64,000 nucleotides of DNA from Rhodobacteraceae bacterium Alg231-30. Its GTDB lineage: Bacteria > Pseudomonadota > Alphaproteobacteria > Rhodobacterales > Rhodobacteraceae. The translations under genes were made by a program, and so were the position numbers. The notes below the pieces were generated by a model. That model searched no databases, was not told the DNA's origin, and worked only from the letters and a program-made list of their open reading frames with translations. Position 1 is the stretch's first letter; every line of letters begins with the position of its first letter. Location: NCBI GenBank assembly GCA_900143615.1, contig FREU01000001.1, positions 8,941 to 72,940 on the forward strand, in the 5' to 3' direction. Shown piece after piece: positions 43,931-52,954 of the stretch.

Positions 43931-45466
43931 TTACACCACTGCACCGATCATCCACGGCACAAACTCGACGCCGCCAAACCCCTGAGCTTCGCTTTTGGTT
44001 TGTTCACCAGATGCCACGCGGATGAACATCTCAAACAGTTCGCGCCCTTTTTCCTGAAGGGTCACGCCCTGAGAGATTACGTCGCCGCAATTCAAGTCGA
44101 TATCTTCGCAAAGCCGGGCAAAGAGATCGTCATTTGACGAGACTTTGATGCACGGCGTGGGCTGGTAGCCAGACACAGAGCCGCGACCGGTCGTAAAGCA
44201 AATCAGGTTTGCGCCCGAAGCTATTTGTCCGGTGACCGAGCATGGGTCGTAACCGGGACTGTCCATAAAGACAAAGCCCTTGCGATCAAGCGGTTCGCCG
44301 TATTTGTAAACGCCGCTGAGGGGGGCAGCGCCGCTTTTTGCTACGGCGCCAAGCGACTTTTCGAGAATCGTGGTCAGGCCGCCCCGCTGGTTTCCGGGGG
44401 ACACGTTGTTGTTGATCTGGCCGTCATTGCGCGAGGTGTAGTCTTCCCACCAGTGGATGCGCTCGATCAGGGCCTCTCCGATTTCCTTGTTTTCCGCGCG
44501 ACGCGTCAAAAGGTGCTCGGCGCCATAGATTTCCGACGTTTCCGAAAGGATCGATGTGCCGCCGTGGCGCACAAGCAGGTCGGAAGCAACACCGAGGGAA
44601 GGGTTGGCCGAGATGCCGGACATACCGTCCGAACCACCGCACTGCATTCCAACGACGATTTCGGACACCGGTGCGGGCGCGCGTTTACATTTATCTGCCT
44701 CCAGCGCCAGCGCGCGCACGGTTTCGACGCCGTCCTCGACGGATTTTCTTGTGCCGCCGGCGGCCTGGATGGTCATGTATTTGAACAACCCGTCCTCGCG
44801 CAGGCGTTCTTTCCCGATGAGATCGGGGATTTGCAGCACTTCACATCCGAGGCCGATCAATAGGATCGCGGCGAAGTTGGGATGTTTTGCATATCCGGTG
44901 ATGGTACGGAACAATGTGCGATAGCCTTCATCGTCCGATGCCATACCACAGCCGCCCGCATGCGTGATCGGAACGATGCCGTCGACATTTTCCAATTTCG
45001 CGAACCAGTCCGATTTTTCGGCCGCCTTGGCAATGAACTGTGCAACACTTCCTGAACAGTTCACCGAAGTGACAATGCCGACATAATTACGCGTTCCTAC
45101 GCGTCCGTCGGCGCGGTGATACCCTAGAAAGGTGCGTTGTTCATTTGCGGGCTTCAGCGGTATGCAGCCTTGGGTATAGGCGTAGTCCCGAACGTGGTCA
45201 TCCATGCCGCAGTTGTGGGTATGAACATGTTCTCCTGCGGAAATCTCACAGGTCGCGCTGCCAATGATCTGACCATAACGAATGAGGTTCTCACCCTTAC
45301 CAATGGCGCGTAGAGCAATCTTGTGACCGCGGGGTACATCCGCAGGCAATTCGCAGAAATTGAGCGATTCGATGAGTTCCCCACGAAAAAAATCGCGCAG
45401 AGTAACCGTGACGTTGTCTGCATCACTGAGTTGGATCAGGTCAGGGTTAATAGGCTGTTTTGACAA
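43931..45466 (-). CDS. UxaA-like (altronate/galactarate dehydratase family) protein
   Basis: 511 residues with both UxaA/GarD regions: an N-terminal SAF domain (about 15-95, 'GEHVHTHNCGMDDHV') and the large C-terminal lyase domain ('VGTRNYVGIVTSVNCSGSVA', 'THAGGCGMASDDEGYRT', 'VGMQCGGSDGMSGISANPS', 'GNQRGGLTTILEKS'). These Fe2+-dependent enzymes dehydrate sugar acids to 2-keto-3-deoxy acids. It is the first gene of the minus-strand catabolic operon. Having a UxaA-type and an enolase-type dehydratase in one operon is notable. Confidence 0.9.
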   Translation of the reverse strand: MSKQPINPDLIQLSDADNVTVTLRDFFRGELIESLNFCELPADVPRGHKIALRAIGKGENLIRYGQIIGSATCEISAGEHVHTHNCGMDDHVRDYAYTQGCIPLKPANEQRTFLGYHRADGRVGTRNYVGIVTSVNCSGSVAQFIAKAAEKSDWFAKLENVDGIVPITHAGGCGMASDDEGYRTLFRTITGYAKHPNFAAILLIGLGCEVLQIPDLIGKERLREDGLFKYMTIQAAGGTRKSVEDGVETVRALALEADKCKRAPAPVSEIVVGMQCGGSDGMSGISANPSLGVASDLLVRHGGTSILSETSEIYGAEHLLTRRAENKEIGEALIERIHWWEDYTSRNDGQINNNVSPGNQRGGLTTILEKSLGAVAKSGAAPLSGVYKYGEPLDRKGFVFMDSPGYDPCSVTGQIASGANLICFTTGRGSVSGYQPTPCIKVSSNDDLFARLCEDIDLNCGDVISQGVTLQEKGRELFEMFIRVASGEQTKSEAQGFGGVEFVPWMIGAVV

Positions 45467-45534
45467 CGTTTTCTCCTTTTTTTGTCCCGCCCAAATTTGT
45501 GGCTACATATTTACGCTTGACTTATTTTAGGCTC

Positions 45535-45548
45535 ACTAACATGTTAGT
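45535..45548. promoter_or_regulatory. Palindrome in the divergent sugar-operon promoter, candidate GntR operator
   Basis: ACTAACATGTTAGT, a perfect 14-bp palindrome, lies in the 125-bp gap between the UxaA-like gene and the GntR gene, 44 bp before the GntR start. A TTGACT at 45517-45522 could be a -35 box next to it. GntR/FadR-type regulators bind short palindromes of this kind, so autoregulation and control of both operons is a reasonable inference. Confidence 0.55.
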
Positions 45549-45591
45549 AGTGCTAGAACGAAATAACCTGGAAGTGCAAGGAAGAATTTGA

Positions 45592-46314
45592 ATGGCAGTT
45601 GGAATGACACACCTTTTTGAGGGGCGTAGCTCCCTGTCCGAGCGGGTGTATCTGTCCATTCGCGAGGCGATACTGTCGCTTGCGCTTCCACCGGGTGCCC
45701 GGATCGACAAAAAGTTGCTGGCCAAAGATTTGGGGGTTTCCCTGTTTCCGGTCTCTGACGCGATTACGCGGTTGTCAGTCGACGGGATCGTGGATGTTTA
45801 CCCACAGGCTGGAACCTATGTTGCTCCATTCTCGATGGCTGAGATCCGCGAAGGTGCCTTTCTGCGTGAAGCATTGGAATGCACTGCCGTGGAACGGATT
45901 GCGGCACAGGCGACCGAGCAACAAATAGCCGAGCTTCGCCGCAACCTGCGCTTGCAGGAAGTGCTTTCCCTGGAAGGCGATAGCGAAGGTTTTTTCGAAC
46001 TTGACGAAGAAATGCACGAGATCCTGATTGGCGCGACGGGGTTTTCCAAACTTGCTGTTTTGACTGAAACGCTTTGGCTCCATGTCGAACGGGCCCGCCG
46101 CCTGTTTGCTAGAACTCCGGGCAGCGCCAGGATCGCCTTTGAGGAGCATCGGATCATCGTGGATGCAATATCAGACGGCAACCCCGAAAAGGCCCGAGCC
46201 GGAATGAAAAAGCATGTCCAGCGCGTGGCGCAAGAGCTGTACCAACTCGAAGAAATTTACCCAGACTATTTCAGAGACGAGAAAGCCAATCGTGCGCCCC
46301 GGGCGTCGAAATAG
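45592..46314 (+). CDS. GntR-family regulator (FadR/FCD subgroup)
   Basis: 240 residues: N-terminal winged HTH ('LAKDLGVSLFPVSDAITRLS') and an all-helical FCD domain with the metal-binding pattern ('ELDEEMHEILIG', 'FEEHRIIVDAI', 'MKKHVQRVA'). This subgroup senses sugar acids or similar organic acids, with ligand at the metal site. It begins the plus-strand transport operon and faces the catabolic operon, with a palindrome between. Probably the local repressor of both. Confidence 0.9.
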   Translation: MAVGMTHLFEGRSSLSERVYLSIREAILSLALPPGARIDKKLLAKDLGVSLFPVSDAITRLSVDGIVDVYPQAGTYVAPFSMAEIREGAFLREALECTAVERIAAQATEQQIAELRRNLRLQEVLSLEGDSEGFFELDEEMHEILIGATGFSKLAVLTETLWLHVERARRLFARTPGSARIAFEEHRIIVDAISDGNPEKARAGMKKHVQRVAQELYQLEEIYPDYFRDEKANRAPRASK

Positions 46315-46337
46315 ATACCGGTCGGGAGGAAACGAAA

Positions 46338-47384
46338 ATGAGTGTATTGAAAACAAACCAGATGAACGGACGAACGTCTCGGCCTTTGGAAGTTACAGAA
46401 GTAGGCTTTGGCGGTGCTGGGCTGGGCAACCTGTTTCGTGACGTTCCCGACACCGACGCCCAGGCCACGCTTCAGGCCGCCTATGACAATGGTGTTCGTC
46501 ATTTCGATACGGCTCCGCAATATGGCCTTGGCATTTCCGAGCGTCGCACTGGCGAGGCGGTCAACCGCTTTGGTCGCGAGAACGTGACCATCTCGACAAA
46601 GGCTGGCCGCTTGCTTGAGGATTGCCCACCAGAAGAGAAGGAAGATCTTCCCTTCGTCGGCATTCCCGACATGAAGATCATCTACGACTATTCCTATGAC
46701 GGAATCATGCGCAGCCACGAGGACAGCCTCAAACGGCTAAATGTGGACTATGTGGATGTTTTGCTGGCGCATGATGTAGGAGACATGTTCACCTTCGGTG
46801 ACCGTGAGCGCGCTGATGCCACTATCCGGCAACTGTTTGACGAAGGTGGATTCAAAGCGCTGCAGGAACTGAAAGAGTCAAAGCAAGTTGCCGCAATTGG
46901 CGCGGGAGTGAACGAATGGGAAGTCTGTGAAACTCTCCTAAAGGAAGGTGAATTTGACTGTTTCCTGCTGGCCGGGCGTTACACCCTGCTCGAACAGGAG
47001 CCCCTCAACAGCTTTTTCCCGCTCTGTGAAAAGCGTGACGTTGGCATCATCCTAGGTGGAGCGTTTAACTCGGGTATTCTGGCTACCGGACCCGTTGAGG
47101 GCGCGTTGTTTCAATATTCCCCGGCATCTGAAGAAATTCTCGAACGCACCCGCAAGATTCAGGCAGTTTGCAACGCTCATGACGTGGCCCTGCCTCAGGC
47201 GGCCCTGCAATTCACTCTGCTGCATCCGGCAGTGAAAGTGCTCATCCCTGGCGCGATGGCGCCGCTGGAGGTTGAGATGAACATGACGCTTTTCGACACG
47301 GAGGTTCCCCAATCGCTGTGGTCGGATCTGAAAAGTGAAGGTCTGTTGCGCGCCGATGCACCGACCGGAAAGGCGGAAAACTGA
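46338..47384 (+). CDS. Aldo/keto reductase (L-fucose/D-threo-aldose 1-dehydrogenase-like)
   Basis: 348 residues, a TIM barrel with the AKR tetrad: Asp and Tyr in 'HFDTAPQYGLG', Lys in 'TISTKAGRLL', His in 'VDVLLAHDVGD'. NADP-binding residues lie near 'LIPGAM'. It resembles D-threo-aldose/L-fucose 1-dehydrogenases, which oxidise the aldose at C1 to the lactone. That is the entry step of a non-phosphorylated pathway continued by the dehydratases and FAH hydrolase encoded in the divergent operon. A lactonase gene was not found. 23 bp after GntR. Confidence 0.85.
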   Translation: MSVLKTNQMNGRTSRPLEVTEVGFGGAGLGNLFRDVPDTDAQATLQAAYDNGVRHFDTAPQYGLGISERRTGEAVNRFGRENVTISTKAGRLLEDCPPEEKEDLPFVGIPDMKIIYDYSYDGIMRSHEDSLKRLNVDYVDVLLAHDVGDMFTFGDRERADATIRQLFDEGGFKALQELKESKQVAAIGAGVNEWEVCETLLKEGEFDCFLLAGRYTLLEQEPLNSFFPLCEKRDVGIILGGAFNSGILATGPVEGALFQYSPASEEILERTRKIQAVCNAHDVALPQAALQFTLLHPAVKVLIPGAMAPLEVEMNMTLFDTEVPQSLWSDLKSEGLLRADAPTGKAEN

Positions 47385-47481
47385 AGACCAAAACCTCGTC
47401 GCCAAAGAGGAGAGGCGCCGGGCTCAAATCAGGCTGGAACCAGTCGGTTTTAAAAGAAATGTTCAACAGGAGGATAAGAAC

Positions 47482-48504
47482 ATGAAGAAATTACTCACCA
47501 TGGCCGTTGTGGCCACTGGCCTGACTGTCGCACCGGCGCTTGCCGAGGACAAGATTGTATTGGGAAAGATCCCCTACACATTGGAGCACTCGTATCACCA
47601 GTCGATTGTCGAGATCTTTGCTGACCATGCCGAAAAGTATTACGGCGCTGAAACCATCGTGGTTGATGGCCAGGCGAATTCCGACACTACATTGACCGCC
47701 GTTGAAAACATGATCTCGCAGGGCGTTGACGCGATTGCGCTGCACTCACCTGACATCGGCATGACAGCCACTGCTGTCGCCAAGGCCCATGCCGCAGGCA
47801 TTCCAATCACCACTACACTAATCTACCCCGAATCCAAGAACGCACCTCATATCGCGCCGCAGGAAGCCCTTTCGTCGCACCGTATGGGCGTTGTTGCGAC
47901 GGAGCAATGGATTGCCGCAAATCCAGACAAGCCTGTCAAGGTGGCCATTCTTGACTTTGGTGGTTTCGAACAGGTTGTCGCCCTGCGCACTGCCCCCTTC
48001 GTGGCAGGTGTAAAATCAATTGCTCCAAACGCGGAAGTTGTCGCGCAGCAAAACGGCTTCGGCAACACTGTAAAATCGATGGAAATCATGCTGGATATCC
48101 TGCAAGCCAATCCGGATGTGAACATCATCTTTGGAGCCAATGACGACATGGCGTTGGGTGCTCTGGCCGCCGCAGAACAACTGGGCCGCGGTCAAATGGA
48201 CAATGGGGTGCCCCTGACTGAAGTGATTGCAGGAGTTGATGGTGGCGAAAACGCTATGATCAAGATATTTGACCCTTCCAGCTCGTTCAAGCTAACGCAC
48301 GGTCAGGTGCGTGATAACGCTCGCGCTGAAGTTGACACAATGGTCGCTATGGTTCGCGGCGAGCTGCCTATGGATTCCTGGATGGAAATCCCAACCCTCA
48401 GTCAAGAGATCGACTACTGGAACACCTCTCTGGCTGGTGCTCAGCGGTTCCTCCAAGAGAACTTCTCCTTCGATGGCAGCCTAGAAGAGTTGCTGTCCAA
48501 CTGA
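47482..48504 (+). CDS. Sugar ABC transporter periplasmic binding protein (RbsB type)
   Basis: 340 residues from the ATG at 47482, chosen because AACAGGAGG precedes it and a Sec signal follows ('VVATGLTVAPALAED'). It is a two-lobed periplasmic-binding-protein type 1 fold ('IVVDGQANSDTTLTAVENMI', 'NIIFGANDDMALGALAA', 'VIAGVDGGENAM'). It binds a monosaccharide and delivers it to the permeases encoded next. The frame can be read upstream into the AKR gene but has no start support there. Confidence 0.92.
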   Translation: MKKLLTMAVVATGLTVAPALAEDKIVLGKIPYTLEHSYHQSIVEIFADHAEKYYGAETIVVDGQANSDTTLTAVENMISQGVDAIALHSPDIGMTATAVAKAHAAGIPITTTLIYPESKNAPHIAPQEALSSHRMGVVATEQWIAANPDKPVKVAILDFGGFEQVVALRTAPFVAGVKSIAPNAEVVAQQNGFGNTVKSMEIMLDILQANPDVNIIFGANDDMALGALAAAEQLGRGQMDNGVPLTEVIAGVDGGENAMIKIFDPSSSFKLTHGQVRDNARAEVDTMVAMVRGELPMDSWMEIPTLSQEIDYWNTSLAGAQRFLQENFSFDGSLEELLSN

Positions 48505-48682
48505 TCGGACGGTCTACCGCCCTTGCGCCCTTGTGAAACAGCTCGTTTCCTCCTGGGCCGGGGCACGTCGGCCTTGCACGCTGAATAGCCGTACACTCCC
48601 TGTAAACGCACAGGCGGCAAGGCCGACCCATCTGAATACAAACCTGACGGCAATGGCGTCAGACCGCGCAATGAGGTGCGAC

Positions 48683-49651
48683 GTGAAATACTTGATGCAT
48701 TACCTGCAAACAGACATGCAAAAGGTGATCCTGATGGGGATCCTTGCTGCTCTTATGATCGGTCTGTCGATCGCATCTCCGAACTTTCTATCTATAACCA
48801 ACTTCACCAACGTTTTGCTAAAGGTCGCAATTATCGTGATTATTGCTTCGGCAGCAAACCTCCTAATGATTACCGGCAACTTCGATCTCTCGGTGGGTGC
48901 GGTCTTGGCCTTTTCCGGGATCCTGCACGCCTACATGAGCAAACACGGGGTTCCGGTCGAGCTGTCGATCTTGATCACTCTGATCGTGGCGATGGCGTGG
49001 GGCGGCGTAAACGCCCTGACCGTCAGCGTTCTGGGCATCAACCCGGTGATCGCGACAGTAGGAACGTTGTTTATTGCCCGAGGTTTTGCCTTTCTGATTG
49101 CCCGCTGGGACGGCGGCGCCAATATCATGATGGGCTTGCCACGTGATTTTGTGGATTTTGGCCGTGACCCGGTCTTTGGACTTGTTCCGCTTGCCATTGT
49201 CGTGATGGTGGCGGCGGTCGCCATCTTCATATTTATTGAGAAACGCACCGCACTGGGCCGCAAGGCTTATGCTATTGGCGCCAATCTGAAATCGGCAAAA
49301 CTTTCCGGCATCAACACGGTCGGTATCGTTGCCCTACTCTATGTTCTGGTTGGTCTGTTTGCGGGGCTTAGTGGTGTCTTGCAGACCTCTCGTGTCGGTT
49401 TAGCGTCGCCAACAGTGGGCAAGGGGTTAGAGTTTGACGTGATCGTCGCGATTATCCTTGGGGGCACCTCGATGCTGGGAGGCGTCGGTTCGACCTTTGG
49501 CATGGTGCTGGGCGCGCTGGTTGTTGGATTTACCGCCAACGGCATGGTGCTGTTGGGCATCCCTTTCTATTACCAGACCATCGCTTACGGCGTAATCCTG
49601 ATCGGAACGCTGCTGCTCAGTCAGAAATTTGGAACGAGGGCGAAGGCATGA
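48683..49651 (+). CDS. Sugar ABC transporter permease (RbsC type), first
   Basis: About 323 residues and eight to ten membrane helices, with the BPD_transp_2 motifs 'LMITGNFDLSVGAVLAFSG', 'AIGANLKSAKLSGIN' and 'VAIILGGTSMLGGVGSTFG'. The start is uncertain. GTG at 48683 stands four bases after GAGGTG; ATG codons at 48653, 48671 and 48695 are alternatives, and the longer frame to 48533 adds a non-membrane, compositionally odd N-terminus. It overlaps the ATPase gene by 4 bp. Confidence 0.9.
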   Translation: MKYLMHYLQTDMQKVILMGILAALMIGLSIASPNFLSITNFTNVLLKVAIIVIIASAANLLMITGNFDLSVGAVLAFSGILHAYMSKHGVPVELSILITLIVAMAWGGVNALTVSVLGINPVIATVGTLFIARGFAFLIARWDGGANIMMGLPRDFVDFGRDPVFGLVPLAIVVMVAAVAIFIFIEKRTALGRKAYAIGANLKSAKLSGINTVGIVALLYVLVGLFAGLSGVLQTSRVGLASPTVGKGLEFDVIVAIILGGTSMLGGVGSTFGMVLGALVVGFTANGMVLLGIPFYYQTIAYGVILIGTLLLSQKFGTRAKA

Positions 49652-51141
49652 CCAGAACCAGCGACACCATTATCGAGATACGCGATATCAAAAAAAGCTT
49701 TCCCGGCGTCAAGGCGCTGAAAGGTGTGAGCTTTGACGTCGCGCGCGGCAGCGTACACTGTATTGTGGGCGAAAACGGCGCTGGAAAATCGACCTTCATC
49801 AAAATCCTGACCGGGGCGCAGCCTGCCTCAAGCGGCGAAATTCGCCTGAACGGAGAGCCCTTTGCGCCGTATCATGTCAGCGATGCCATCGCCCAAGGGA
49901 TCAGTTGCCTCTATCAGGAACTGAACATCGTCGAAGACCTGAGTGTGGAACAGAACCTTTCGCTGGGGCAGGAAAAGCATAAGTTCCTGTTTCCCAAGCG
50001 GGCTGACAACCTCGACAAAGCCCGCTCAATTTTGGCCAACTTTGACGAGAGCATTAAACTTAGCGACAAGGTCAGCAACCTCTCGGTCGCGCAAAAGCAG
50101 ATCGTTGAGATAACCCGCGCTCTGGTCACGGATTGCTCGGTTCTGGTGATGGATGAACCGACCGCTGCACTGTCGCTTGGTGAAACCACCAAAATCATGC
50201 GCGTGATCGAGCGGCTGAGAGACAGCGGCATGACGATCATCTACATTTCGCACAAGCTCAGCGAGATCTTTGAGATTGGCGACAGTGTCACGGTCCTGCG
50301 CGACGGCGAGATGGTTGCAACCCAACCGCTCAAAGGTATGACCCAGACCGATCTTGTTCGGCTGATGCTGGGCAAGGTCGTTGCTGAACAATATATTCCT
50401 TCGACAGGCGCCCGCGACGAAACCGTGCTGGAAGTGCGTGATGTTAGCACCCGCAAGCTGCGAGATATCAATTTTGACCTGAAAAAGGGCGAAATCCTGG
50501 GGTTCTACGGCCTGTTGGGTGCGGGTAAGACTGAGGTGGCAGAGGTCCTCTTTGGACATGACTGCCGCGGCGAAATCCGCAAGGATGGCAATATCATCAA
50601 TATGAAATCAGAGCGGGATGCGCTGCGCTCAGGGTTTGCTCTGGTTCCCGAGGAGCGTCGCGAAGAAGGCATCTTTGGGCTGTTGGGTATCGCTAAAAAC
50701 GTCCCGCTGATGAACATGAAGACCGTTATGAAAAATGGATTGGTCTCGGGTAAAGCAGAGCGGGATCTGGCGGACAAGTACATCGACATGTTGCAGATCG
50801 CAGCCTCGAACCGAAACCACCCCGTGGCATTGCTTTCCGGCGGGAACCAGCAGAAAGTGGTGATTGCTAAGTGCCTCAATCGTGACAGCGATATCATCCT
50901 GATGGACGAACCCACACGTGGTGTCGATATCGGTGCCAAGCAGGAAATCCACAACATCATTCGCGACCTTGCCAACAAGGGCAAAAGCGTCGTCGTCTTC
51001 TCTTCGGAGTTGCAGGAGATTACAGGCCTGTGTGACCGTATCGTGCTGATGTATGACGGAAAAGTGCGAGAGACGATAGAGAATGGAGAAAACATCGACA
51101 CTGACTACATTCTTGATGTGGTCGCAGGGAAGGAAGCCTGA
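49648..51141 (+). CDS. Sugar ABC transporter ATP-binding protein (RbsA type, two NBDs)
   Basis: 497 residues with two ABC domains. The first has an intact Walker A ('VGENGAGKSTFIKIL'), signature 'SNLSVAQKQIVEI' and Walker B 'LVMDEPTAALS'. The second has an altered P-loop ('LLGAGKTEVAEVLFG'), signature 'LSGGNQQKVVIAK' and 'ILMDEPTRGVD', as usual in RbsA/XylG proteins. It overlaps the first permease gene and is two bases from the second, making a tight transport operon. Confidence 0.94.
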   Translation: MTRTSDTIIEIRDIKKSFPGVKALKGVSFDVARGSVHCIVGENGAGKSTFIKILTGAQPASSGEIRLNGEPFAPYHVSDAIAQGISCLYQELNIVEDLSVEQNLSLGQEKHKFLFPKRADNLDKARSILANFDESIKLSDKVSNLSVAQKQIVEITRALVTDCSVLVMDEPTAALSLGETTKIMRVIERLRDSGMTIIYISHKLSEIFEIGDSVTVLRDGEMVATQPLKGMTQTDLVRLMLGKVVAEQYIPSTGARDETVLEVRDVSTRKLRDINFDLKKGEILGFYGLLGAGKTEVAEVLFGHDCRGEIRKDGNIINMKSERDALRSGFALVPEERREEGIFGLLGIAKNVPLMNMKTVMKNGLVSGKAERDLADKYIDMLQIAASNRNHPVALLSGGNQQKVVIAKCLNRDSDIILMDEPTRGVDIGAKQEIHNIIRDLANKGKSVVVFSSELQEITGLCDRIVLMYDGKVRETIENGENIDTDYILDVVAGKEA

Positions 51142-51143
51142 CC

Positions 51144-52190
51144 ATGCAAGTGCAATCCAAACTCATGAGCTTGGTAAAGAACCAGAACTTCGTTCTGTTG
51201 CTGATCTTCATTGCTCTGAACGTCTATTTTGCCTCGGCCACGAAGAGTTATTTTCAGGTCGGAAACTACTTCAACATGCTGACGCAGAACGCCGCGTTGC
51301 TCTTCACTGCCGCAGCGGCGACATTACTGATGAAGACCGGCAATTTCGATCTGTCCACCACCGCTAACCTGGCGTTCTCGGGTGTGCTTTACGCCATTCT
51401 GGCTGGCATGGGACTGCCACTGACGCTGGCCGCGCTGATTACACTTGCGGCCGGATCCTGTTTCGGTGTGGTCAACGGGTTACTTGTCACACGCTATGAT
51501 ATTTCACCTTTTATTGCGACACTCGGGATGATGTTCATCGGTGGCGGGGTGGCCTTGCTGATCTGTGACGGTCAATCCGTGCGTAACGGTCTACCCGCGA
51601 ACTTCATGGGCCTGATGCGCTCCGAAGTATTGGGCCTGCCGATTTCCATCCTGATTGCTGCGGTTGGCGTGACCGTCTCTTGGATCATGGCGGAAAAAAC
51701 CCTGATCGGAAAATACGCTATGGCCATTGGCTCTAATAAGAACGCGGCGGCGCTTGCGGGGATCAATGTCGACCGCGTTGTGATGGGGCTGTTCATCCTA
51801 GTGGCACTTTGCGCCTCGTTGGCCGGCATCATGACCGCCAGCCGCATTGGCACCGGCGACCCCCGGGTGGCCGAGTTCTTCTTCATGGACGTGATCGTTG
51901 CTATCATGCTTGGCGGAACACCACTCACGGGCGGGCGCGGCACCGTCATTGGCACAGTGATCGCCGCAATGATCGTCATCGTGATTGGCAACGGTCTCAA
52001 TATGCTGGGCATTCTGGTGTTCTGGCAGACGGTCATCAAGGGCGTCATTCTGATCGTGGCCGTCACCATCAACGAAAAATTTTCATTTGAGAAGCTGCGT
52101 GACCAGGCAACGCCTTCCAAAGGCGACGCTGGCGCCGGAAACGGCCAAACAATGGAAGAGTGGAGTTTGCGGCGGGGCAATATACTCTAG
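51144..52190 (+). CDS. Sugar ABC transporter permease (RbsC type), second
   Basis: 348 residues with about nine membrane helices and the same family motifs as the first permease ('LMKTGNFDLSTTANLAFSG', 'AIGSNKNAAALAGIN', 'VAIMLGGTPLTGGRGTVIG'). With the first permease it probably forms a heterodimeric channel, as in operons with two RbsC-type genes. The hydrophilic tail of about 25 residues ('EKLRDQATPSKGD') is cytoplasmic. Convergent with the second GntR gene. Confidence 0.92.
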   Translation: MQVQSKLMSLVKNQNFVLLLIFIALNVYFASATKSYFQVGNYFNMLTQNAALLFTAAAATLLMKTGNFDLSTTANLAFSGVLYAILAGMGLPLTLAALITLAAGSCFGVVNGLLVTRYDISPFIATLGMMFIGGGVALLICDGQSVRNGLPANFMGLMRSEVLGLPISILIAAVGVTVSWIMAEKTLIGKYAMAIGSNKNAAALAGINVDRVVMGLFILVALCASLAGIMTASRIGTGDPRVAEFFFMDVIVAIMLGGTPLTGGRGTVIGTVIAAMIVIVIGNGLNMLGILVFWQTVIKGVILIVAVTINEKFSFEKLRDQATPSKGDAGAGNGQTMEEWSLRRGNIL

Positions 52191-52273
52191 TATAACGAGC
52201 CTGCCAGAACAAAGAACTGAAGCGCCTGTCTCAGAGCTTCGGTTTTTGTTTGGGCTGGCGGGAGATACAGTTG

Positions 52274-52954
52274 CTAATAAAGGAGATCGGGATTCTCGGC
52301 CAAGACCTGTTCCACCGTTGCCATGGATTCCCTGAGATGCACGCGCATTGCCTCGGTTGCACGGTCAGGATCATCCCCTGTGATGGCGGCTAGAATGTCC
52401 TCGTGCTCTTTCAACGCCTCAAGAACTCTGGGCGCCAACGGCACGATCTGTTTGCGAGCACGTTCCAATTGGGTCAGGACGGGGTTCAAAACCTCTTCTG
52501 CCTTGTGTTGCCCGGAATACTGCAGCAGCAAGTCATGAAACTCTTTGTCGTACCGGTAAAACCCCTCATTGTCGTCTGAATCCGCCAACGCCCGCTGAAT
52601 GCGGATATTGGTTTTCAGTTGCGCCAATTGTACGTCTTCAAGCTTGCCGGTTAAACGGCGCGCGACGCCGGTTTCGATACACTCTCTGATGAAGGCATGC
52701 TCGCGTATGTCGTTGAGATCAATCCTTGAAACAAATGTGCCATGCTGCGGAAAAATCTCGATCAAACCGTGCTCTGATAAGCGATTCAAAGCATCCGTGA
52801 CCGGCGTTCGCGACACCTGAAATCTTTTGCACAGCTCGGCCTTGTCTACGGGCGTCCCCGGTCTCAATGCATTGCTCACGATTTCCTGTTGAAGGGCTTC
52901 GAAAATTTCTTGCGATCGCGACGACCTACGATGCGTTTCTAACTTGCCCGCCAT
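52274..52954 (-). CDS. GntR-family regulator (FadR/FCD subgroup), second
   Basis: 226 residues: winged HTH ('LCKRFQVSRTPVTDALNRLS') and FCD helical domain ('RYDKEFHDLLLQYSG', 'ALKEHEDILAAI', 'MRVHLRESM'). It is related to the regulator at 45592 in type but clearly diverged. It lies convergent to the transporter genes. It could control them together with the first regulator, or a gene lost from the gap upstream. Confidence 0.88.
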   Translation of the reverse strand: MAGKLETHRRSSRSQEIFEALQQEIVSNALRPGTPVDKAELCKRFQVSRTPVTDALNRLSEHGLIEIFPQHGTFVSRIDLNDIREHAFIRECIETGVARRLTGKLEDVQLAQLKTNIRIQRALADSDDNEGFYRYDKEFHDLLLQYSGQHKAEEVLNPVLTQLERARKQIVPLAPRVLEALKEHEDILAAITGDDPDRATEAMRVHLRESMATVEQVLAENPDLLY

